Source: a virus. Taken from it: a stretch of 51,907 nucleotides of DNA. A program made the translations under genes and the position numbers. Of the stretch, positions 46,573 to 51,907 are shown in pieces; the first letter of the stretch is position 1, and every line of letters begins with the position of its first letter. Under the pieces are notes generated by a model. That model was not told the DNA's origin and did not search any database. It saw nothing but the letters and a program-made list of their open reading frames with translations. Location: IMG/VR virus record IMGVR_UViG_3300017743_000014, positions 1 through 51,907 of that record; one strand, written 5' to 3'.

Positions 46573-47140
46573 GGATGTGGCACCAGCATCCAATGAACTT
46601 GGTGCAATCGCTGATGTGGCTCAGAGGATGTTTAATCTTGAAGATGAGATAAAGCAACTTGAAGAGGCATTGAAGCAGAAAAAGCAGAATCTCAAGACGT
46701 TGGCAGAACAGGACTTGCCTGACTTAATGCAAGAACTGAACATCAAGAACTTCACTCTGAGCAATGGTGCAAAGGTTGAAGTGAAAGATGTAATCTCAGC
46801 TTCTGTCCCATCACAAGGTGCGATTGATCGCGTCAAAGATGAGGATGAAAAGGAAGCAATGAGAATGCTCCAACAGCAGTGCTTTGGTTGGTTGCGTGAG
46901 AATGGTCTCGGTGACTTAATTAAAAGTAATGTTGAGGTTCAGTTTGGTCGTAATGAAGATGACGCATGCAATGAATTCACTGAAGAGTTGCGGGAGCGGA
47001 AACTTTATTACAAACGTGCAGTCGGGGTGCATCCCTCTTCACTTAACGCAACATTAAAAGAGCGTATGGGTGAAGGCAAAGATGTACCTGTTGAAATGTT
47101 CCGTGTTTACATGGGACGCAAAGCCAACATAAGGAGATAA
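46550..47140 (+). CDS. coiled-coil phage protein, replication region
   Basis: 196 aa. A coiled coil at about 25-60 (FNLEDEIKQLEEALKQKKQN), then TLAEQDLPDLMQELNIKNFT and a folded C-terminal part ending RVYMGRKANIRR. It precedes the SSB-like gene and primase, so it may load or organise the replisome; no known domain. Ribosome site TGAGAAAGGA six bases before the ATG. Confidence 0.6.
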   Translation: MTDIDLLEDVAPASNELGAIADVAQRMFNLEDEIKQLEEALKQKKQNLKTLAEQDLPDLMQELNIKNFTLSNGAKVEVKDVISASVPSQGAIDRVKDEDEKEAMRMLQQQCFGWLRENGLGDLIKSNVEVQFGRNEDDACNEFTEELRERKLYYKRAVGVHPSSLNATLKERMGEGKDVPVEMFRVYMGRKANIRR

Positions 47141-47144
47141 TGAA

Positions 47145-47933
47145 ATGGCTAATGATGTAGTTAAGAAAAAAGAAAGCAATGTTGTGGCGTTTGACGAAAG
47201 CATCTTGCTTGAAGATATTGGTTCTGGTTCAGAAGGAATGACAAAAGACGATGTGATGATTCCTCGTCTGAGTATCCTTCAACAAATGTCAGACCAAGTA
47301 AACAAGCGTCATGGTTCATACATTGATGGTGCTGAGCCAGGAATGATTATGGACAATGTTGCAAACGTCTCATTTGATGGCGAGAAGGGCATAACAGTCG
47401 TCCCGATCAGCTATCGTCGTGCACACATTGAATGGAAGCCAGATAGAGGTGGCTTGGTCAATGATCATGGCTCATCTTCTGATTGCCTTGAAAGCTGTCA
47501 GCGTGGTGACAAAGGTGAGTACTTTACTAGCGAGGGCAATGAGATTGTTCCTACTGGTGAGTATTTTGTATTTGTCATTGATGGTGATGGCAACCACACA
47601 CCTGCACTTTTGAGTATGAGCAAGTCTCAAATGAAAAAGGCAAAGCAGTGGAATGCCATGATCTCACGCCTGATGATTGATATCAACGGCAAAAAAGAAA
47701 ACCCAGCGATGTTCTGGACATCATACCAGCTGACAACTGTTCCTGAGTCAAATGATCAGGGTTCGTGGTTTGGTTGGTCTGTGAAGATGAATCATGACGC
47801 TCAATCAGGTGGCATCATTCAAAACTTGTCCAATGGCAAGAACATTTACCTTGAAGCACGCAAATTTAAAAAAGACGTGCAATCAGGTAATGTTAATGTT
47901 TCTGCTGAGTCAGTAGACGATGATGTAATGTAG
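47145..47933 (+). CDS. SSB-like phage protein with acidic tail
   Basis: 262 aa. Conserved-looking blocks: VMIPRLSILQQMSDQVNKRH, GEKGITVVPISYRRAHIEW, GDGNHTPALLSMSKSQMKKA and SWFGWSVKMNHDAQSGG, ending with the acidic SAESVDDDVM, as in SSB proteins that recruit partners by their tails. Upstream of the primase and downstream of a coiled-coil factor, a single-stranded DNA-binding role is the best guess. AAGGAG precedes the ATG; a strong hairpin follows the gene. Confidence 0.6.
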   Translation: MANDVVKKKESNVVAFDESILLEDIGSGSEGMTKDDVMIPRLSILQQMSDQVNKRHGSYIDGAEPGMIMDNVANVSFDGEKGITVVPISYRRAHIEWKPDRGGLVNDHGSSSDCLESCQRGDKGEYFTSEGNEIVPTGEYFVFVIDGDGNHTPALLSMSKSQMKKAKQWNAMISRLMIDINGKKENPAMFWTSYQLTTVPESNDQGSWFGWSVKMNHDAQSGGIIQNLSNGKNIYLEARKFKKDVQSGNVNVSAESVDDDVM

Positions 47934-47955
47934 AGGGGTCTCATTGCATTATCTA

Positions 47956-47976
47956 GGGAGAGGCACTGCCTCTCCC
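47956..47976 (+). terminator. perfect 9-bp hairpin after the SSB-like gene
   Basis: GGGAGAGGC (47956-47964), loop ACT, GCCTCTCCC (47968-47976). Very stable, but followed by GACGACTCAGAAAGG rather than a U-run, so it is more likely an mRNA-stability or processing element. It sits four bases before the ribosome-site variant CTCAGAAAGGA of the primase gene. Confidence 0.6.
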
Positions 47977-47998
47977 GACGACTCAGAAAGGAACAAAG

Positions 47999-49531
47999 AT
48001 GGAACTGACTAAAAGATTTATGCGTTTGTTCAGAGGCTATGAAAAAGCTCATGGCGAATATCGCGTTCAAAAAACAGAAGCTGACGGCAAGATGTCTGGT
48101 CGTGCAGTCACAGTGGCTGAGCCAGCAACAGCTAATCATTTTGAATCTCACCTTAGAGGTGGTGACTACATTCTCGGAATTATTATGTTGCGTGAAAACA
48201 ACTCATGCAATTTTGGAGTTATTGATATTGACATCAGAGGCGAGGTAAAACTCAACGAGTCGCTTGAATCGTTGGAGAAGAAAATTGAAAGCACGCCTCT
48301 TGTTCTGTGCCGCTCTAAGTCTGGTGGTGCTCATCTTTATTTGTTTTGTGAACCTGCGATTGCCGCTATTGATATGGTGGCTAAACTTAACGAGTTCGCA
48401 GCTACATTAGGTTATGGTGGGGCTGAAATTTTCCCCAAGCAAATATCTCGTGCTAATGAACGTGACCGAGGCAACTGGATAAATCTTTGTTACTGGGATG
48501 GCAATGAATCTGAGCGTCACGCAATACACAAAGGCAAAAAGCTAAGTCTTGAGCAGTTTCTAGACCTCGCTGAGAAAAAGCAAACCAGCTACGAAGCTCT
48601 TGAAAATTTTAAGCCTGACTTGATCAACATGTTTGAGGATGGTCCACCATGCCTCCAACACATCATGACAATGGGCTTCCCAGAAGGTGGCAGAAACATA
48701 TCTCTGTTCAATGTGGGTGTTTATTACAGAAAAAAGAATCCAGACGACTGGCAAGAAGATTTAATGAAATTCAACTATGAGCATTTGTCTGAGCCACTGC
48801 CTAGTGGCGAGGTCAATGGCCTAGTCAAATCAGTTTCAAAAAAAGAATATGCCTACACATGCAAACAAGCACCAGTCTGCAACTATTGCGAGAAAAGCAA
48901 GTGCATGAAGCGTGAGTATGGGGTTGGTGGGATTGGTGGCGGTCAAGCCATAGAGATTGACGCCATAACAAAATACGAAACTGAGAACAGACAATCAGTC
49001 CGTTGGTATATTGAAATACAAGGTGAGCGGATTGAGGTGACTACCCAGCAACTTCTTGATCAGCGTCAGCTGCAAAAGCTATGTGTTGAGAAGTTGAACA
49101 AGTGCCCAAGTACTATGCCAGGACAACGCTGGGAACAACGCATCAATGAGCTGTTGGGTTCTGTTGAGGTTGTCATTGACCCAGATGATGCAAGTCCGCA
49201 AGGTCAATTTGAAAAGATGCTTGACTCATTTTTGACAGGCAAAGTCCAAGCTCGTCATCGTGATGAGATCATGAATGCCAAGCCTTGGCACGATACAGAT
49301 GAGGGGAAAGTTTATTTTAGATCTGAAGATCTTTTCATATATCTTGACGCAAGACGATTCAGATATCCTTCTCAACATCAAATTTGGTCTTGGCTAAGAG
49401 TTATTGGTGGTGACAGAAAAACATTTAGAATTAAATCAAAACCAGTTAAAGTATGGTCAGTCCCTGCTCCTGATTTTTATGATGATGAGGATCAGCTGGA
49501 TGTCCCGACAACTGTAGAGGATAATTTTTAA
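47999..49531 (+). CDS. archaeo-eukaryotic-type primase / primase-polymerase
   Basis: 510 aa. AEP motifs in order: DID at 76-78 (NFGVIDIDI), the S-x-H motif SKSGGAHLYLF with H112, and the acidic AEIFPK with E143. Residues 215-310 resemble a PriCT-like region (GRNISLFNVGVYYRKKN) and contain a Cys cluster, C288/C294/C297/C302, likely a zinc finger. It would synthesise primers for the DnaE polymerase. No helicase domain is fused; the SF1 helicase lies two genes downstream. TAATG overlap with the next gene. Confidence 0.88.
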   Translation: MELTKRFMRLFRGYEKAHGEYRVQKTEADGKMSGRAVTVAEPATANHFESHLRGGDYILGIIMLRENNSCNFGVIDIDIRGEVKLNESLESLEKKIESTPLVLCRSKSGGAHLYLFCEPAIAAIDMVAKLNEFAATLGYGGAEIFPKQISRANERDRGNWINLCYWDGNESERHAIHKGKKLSLEQFLDLAEKKQTSYEALENFKPDLINMFEDGPPCLQHIMTMGFPEGGRNISLFNVGVYYRKKNPDDWQEDLMKFNYEHLSEPLPSGEVNGLVKSVSKKEYAYTCKQAPVCNYCEKSKCMKREYGVGGIGGGQAIEIDAITKYETENRQSVRWYIEIQGERIEVTTQQLLDQRQLQKLCVEKLNKCPSTMPGQRWEQRINELLGSVEVVIDPDDASPQGQFEKMLDSFLTGKVQARHRDEIMNAKPWHDTDEGKVYFRSEDLFIYLDARRFRYPSQHQIWSWLRVIGGDRKTFRIKSKPVKVWSVPAPDFYDDEDQLDVPTTVEDNF

Positions 49532-49752
49532 TGACCTCTCCTGAAGAAGATTACAAAAAGAGGCAAAGAGCAAACTGCCATGAAAGAGTAAAAAATATGA
49601 CTGAGGCAAAAGCCAATGAGATGGTTGACAGAACATTAGGTATTTTGCGGAACTGTGCAGTGCCCAAAGATTATTTCAAAGATGTTGAGAAAATGGTTGA
49701 GCATTTCGAGCAATTGAAAAATGGAAATACTATATATGTCGAAAGGCATTAA
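49531..49752 (+). CDS. hypothetical 73-aa protein
   Basis: Highly charged and helical (EEDYKKRQRANCHERVKNMT; DVEKMVEHFEQLKNGNT). Coupled to the primase by TAATG and overlapping the zinc-ribbon frame by 17 bases. No family recognised. Confidence 0.58.
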   Translation: MTSPEEDYKKRQRANCHERVKNMTEAKANEMVDRTLGILRNCAVPKDYFKDVEKMVEHFEQLKNGNTIYVERH

Positions 49753-50020
49753 ATACGAACAGCATTATGAACGTCACATCGAGTGTGACTTCTGCGGGGC
49801 AATGACTCGTGGCAGAATATGGGAAGATGACCCAAAGAATATAAAATGCGGTGCATGTCACAATGTGCTGTTTGAGAAAGGAACTGATCATGAGGCGAGT
49901 ACAGATAATTCTTGGACCTCCAGGAACAGGCAAAACCACAACTCTGCTGCGCATAGTCGAAGACGCACTAGCACGTGGAATCCCTCCCGAGCGAATAGCA
50001 TATTTGGCTTTCACTCGTAA
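49736..50020 (+). CDS. small zinc-ribbon protein with long overlap into the helicase
   Basis: Start ATG at 49736 (MSKGIKYEQHYERH). CDFC and CGAC (about 18-21 and 42-45) form a four-Cys zinc ribbon. The frame runs 131 bases into the helicase gene, and its last ~43 residues (from about DHEAST) are low-complexity and look out of place. A stop in another frame (TGA of TGAGAAAGGA at 49873) would end it neatly at the ribosome site, as happens at 46169. Either the overlap is real or a one-base indel hides the usual stop. Confidence 0.5.
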   Translation: MSKGIKYEQHYERHIECDFCGAMTRGRIWEDDPKNIKCGACHNVLFEKGTDHEASTDNSWTSRNRQNHNSAAHSRRRTSTWNPSRANSIFGFHS

Positions 50021-51350
50021 AGCTGCATATGAAGCTCAAGAAAGAGCCATGGCCCAGTTTAGTTTTGATGAGGGCAGATTTCCTTACTTCAGGACACTTC
50101 ACTCTTTGGCCTTCAGAGAGCTGGGAATGCAAAGAGAAGAGGTAATGACCAATGCACACTATCGCAAGTTGGGCAAGGCTCTCGGTGTTGAGTTCAAAGG
50201 AATTTATGATGAGGACTTGGGGATCCATACAGGTGATGGGCTTGGTGACAAGTGCTCAAGAGTTGAGTCTCTGGCAAGAGTTGGCTTAAGAGATCTTGAG
50301 ACTCAATACTCAATAACAAACACAAACGACCTGACTCTTCACGCAGTTAACCAGTACGACTCTGCTTTGAAAAAATACAAACATGAAAATGGACTTTTTG
50401 ATTTTACTGACATGCTTGAAAATTATGCTTCACCTTTGCCTGTTGACATAATAATATTTGATGAAGCTCAAGACTTGAGTTCACTTCAATATAAGATGGC
50501 TATCATTGCTGCACAAAACGCTGAGGAAGTTTATATTGCTGGCGATGATGATCAGGCTATTTTTGGTTGGGCTGGTGCGGATGTTAACAAGTTCTTGAGC
50601 CTCAAAGGTGATAGGCTCGTCCTGCCACAAAGTTACAGAATCCCAAGATCAGTCCACAAGTTGGCTGCAGAAGTTGTGACGAGGATAAAGCACCGATATG
50701 TAAAGCCTTGGTCACCAAAGACTGAACAGGGCATGGTTGATTATGTTGCGGATGAACAGCAGATAGACTTTTCAGGCCATGGCACTTGGATGTGCTTGAG
50801 CCGAAGCAAATATCTTATGAACAGATTTCAACAATCCGTCAGGCAACAAGGCTATGCATATTCCTACAATGGCAAGCACTCCCTAGAGTCCAGTGAAACA
50901 AGGGCAATAATGACTTGGGAAAGATTGCGCAAAGGCAACAAGGTCTCTTTACATGAGGCCAAAAATGTTATACAGTTTTTTGGGTTCAATGTTAATCTCA
51001 TAAAACAAGAGTCATATGGCTTGACTGATCTGGGACTGCCAGAGGACGCAAAGAAAATTGATTGGATGAGTATGCTCAGAGGCATAGCTCCAGACGAGAG
51101 AGAATATTTAAGGTCATGTTTGCGCAATGGTGAAAAGTTTTCTGACAAGCCAAGAATCAGCATATCAACCATTCATCAGTCAAAAGGTGGTGAGGCTGAC
51201 AATGTTGTGTTGGCCACCGACATGGGAAAGCTCAGTTGGGAAAACTCTCACACAGATGAAGAGAACAGAGTCTGGTATGTCGCATTGACCAGAGCGAAGG
51301 AAAATTTGTTCATAGTGAGGCCTAGGAGCTTGAGGCATTATGACATTTAA
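49890..51350 (+). CDS. UvrD/Rep-type superfamily 1 helicase
   Basis: 486 aa from the ATG at 49890, chosen because TGAGAAAGGA (49873-49882) lies seven bases upstream; an in-frame ATG at 49851 lacks a site. Walker A GPPGTGKTTTLL at 8-19, Walker B DEAQDLSSLQ, motif III AGDDDQAIFGWAGAD, motif V ISTIHQSKGGEADNVVL, and motif VI VALTRAKENLFIV. The 3'-5' polarity typical of UvrD/PcrA is inferred. Probably the replicative or recombination helicase working with the AEP primase. Confidence 0.92.
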   Translation: MRRVQIILGPPGTGKTTTLLRIVEDALARGIPPERIAYLAFTRKAAYEAQERAMAQFSFDEGRFPYFRTLHSLAFRELGMQREEVMTNAHYRKLGKALGVEFKGIYDEDLGIHTGDGLGDKCSRVESLARVGLRDLETQYSITNTNDLTLHAVNQYDSALKKYKHENGLFDFTDMLENYASPLPVDIIIFDEAQDLSSLQYKMAIIAAQNAEEVYIAGDDDQAIFGWAGADVNKFLSLKGDRLVLPQSYRIPRSVHKLAAEVVTRIKHRYVKPWSPKTEQGMVDYVADEQQIDFSGHGTWMCLSRSKYLMNRFQQSVRQQGYAYSYNGKHSLESSETRAIMTWERLRKGNKVSLHEAKNVIQFFGFNVNLIKQESYGLTDLGLPEDAKKIDWMSMLRGIAPDEREYLRSCLRNGEKFSDKPRISISTIHQSKGGEADNVVLATDMGKLSWENSHTDEENRVWYVALTRAKENLFIVRPRSLRHYDI

Positions 51351-51406
51351 TTTCGTAAAAAATCATAAGTCCTTGAAAGTGTTGAAAAAGAAAATCACTT
51401 TCTTTG

Positions 51407-51435
51407 TTGCCTTTTGTGACAAGTTGGCGCATAGT
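51407..51435 (+). promoter_or_regulatory. repeated early promoter, copy 4
   Basis: TTGCCT at 51407-51412, 17-bp spacer, CATAGT at 51430-51435; ATAAGTCCTTGAAAG (51365) and ATCACTTTCTTTG (51394) lie upstream. The leader is longer (about 45 bases) than in copies 1-3 and ends in TGAGAAAGGA at 51467-51476. Confidence 0.75.
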
Positions 51436-51485
51436 AATAGGACAGTCGGAAAGATTCTGGCTGATTTGAGAAAGGAAAAAATCAA

Positions 51486-51907
51486 ATGACAGCTTTTGCT
51501 ATTGACTATAAAAAGAACACCATCCGTGCTTTTAAATCTAAGAGTGCTGCTCAGAACATGGGCAATGGTTTGGTCGTTTTCACCTCTGTTGACGAGTTGC
51601 TTGATAATCGCAATACAACCAATCAAGGCATCGTCGCAGTTTATAACAACAACACAGATGTAGCAGTGAAGAGATTCTCTGACACCCGCACAGGTGCAGC
51701 ACGCCTGTTCAAGCTGGCTCAGCAAATTCATATCGAGTCAACTCCATTTGACAACAGCAAGGAAAAAGAAATGAACGATGTTGAAATTCACGTCAAGACT
51801 GCAGACGCAAAAAAGAAACGTGGACGCAACTCTGGGTTTGAGGGCAAGATGATTCGTGCGCTCGTTGAAAAGAATCCTCGTCGTGAAAACACTCATGGCT
51901 TTCATTC
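51486..51907 (+). CDS. DUF3489-like phage protein (truncated by window end)
   Basis: About 140 codons, open to the window edge, so the C-terminus is missing. TGAGAAAGGA lies nine bases before the ATG. Residues about 55-75 read AVKRFSDTRTGAARLFKLAQ, the 'PVKKFxDRxTAxxRIW' pattern of small DUF3489-related phage proteins. The C-terminal part KKKRGRNSGFEGKMIRALVE with KNPRRENTHGFHS suggests a winged-helix-like DNA-binding segment. Promoted by its own repeated module, it may be an abundant early DNA-binding protein. Confidence 0.68.
   Translation, partial: MTAFAIDYKKNTIRAFKSKSAAQNMGNGLVVFTSVDELLDNRNTTNQGIVAVYNNNTDVAVKRFSDTRTGAARLFKLAQQIHIESTPFDNSKEKEMNDVEIHVKTADAKKKRGRNSGFEGKMIRALVEKNPRRENTHGFH

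Noticed and set aside
51363-51731. 122-aa minus-strand frame at the window end
   Set aside because: Antisense to promoter copy 4 and the truncated plus-strand gene.
1-51907. Integrase, repressor, tRNA genes, IS elements
   Set aside because: None of their motifs or cloverleaf-like segments noticed by eye; a tRNA scan was not possible here.
1-51907. Terminal direct repeats joining the two window ends
   Set aside because: The first and last bases share no visible sequence, and both ends cut genes, so circularity is only inferred.

Overview
This window is a tailed-phage (Caudoviricetes) genome or most of one, probably from a marine phage of an alphaproteobacterium. The evidence is a P22-like portal of about 820 residues with small and large terminase genes, an HK97-fold capsid gene, large internal virion proteins but no tape-measure, sheath or baseplate genes (so a short-tailed, podovirus-like particle), a GTA-type holin, and many small virion families typical of uncultured marine phages. 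The host is inferred, not shown. I saw no integrase, repressor, tRNA, IS element or CRISPR array, so the phage looks lytic. Both window ends cut genes: the first protein lacks its N-terminus and the last its C-terminus.

Layout: (1) 1-11022, plus strand: nucleotide metabolism and DNA replication (FAD oxidoreductase fragment, ThyX, HAD phosphatase, DUF6378-like protein, DEDDh exonuclease, DnaE-type polymerase, a papain/C39-like protein, SleB-like hydrolase, OB-fold protein, SNF2-type helicase, VRR-NUC-like nuclease). (2) 43773 down to 11006, minus strand: one long late block running terminase, portal, a set of tiny lysine-rich proteins, GroES-like co-chaperonin, scaffold, capsid, head-tail adaptors, a virion protein with two cupredoxin-like domains, a repeat-built tail fibre with an S74 self-cleaving chaperone, the lysis cassette, and the internal or ejection proteins. 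(3) 45301 down to 43949, minus strand: a four-gene operon closed by a clear intrinsic terminator. (4) 45839-51907, plus strand: zinc ribbon, SSB-like protein, AEP primase, UvrD-like helicase and a truncated gene. If the molecule is circularly permuted, blocks 4 and 1 form one plus-strand early/replication arm.

The genes fit together as a self-supplied replisome (AEP primase, DnaE polymerase with separate proofreader, two helicases, nuclease, SSB-like proteins), a nucleotide supply (ThyX, HAD, DUF6378), and a packaging, capsid and tail programme. The control signals are unusual. A roughly 115-bp upstream module with a TTGCYT-17 bp-GATACT promoter is repeated four times, and a fifth, weaker promoter has the same spacing. 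A long Shine-Dalgarno motif, TGAGAAAGGA, precedes about a dozen early genes, and I did not notice it before the structural genes. The only gene-free stretch over 300 bp (45302-45838) is a divergent control region with a possibly structured 5' leader. I also located five small genes that are easily missed: a 57-aa TTG-start membrane protein in the lysis cassette, 32-, 50- and 51-aa basic proteins, and a 19-aa hydrophobic peptide translationally coupled ahead of the polymerase.
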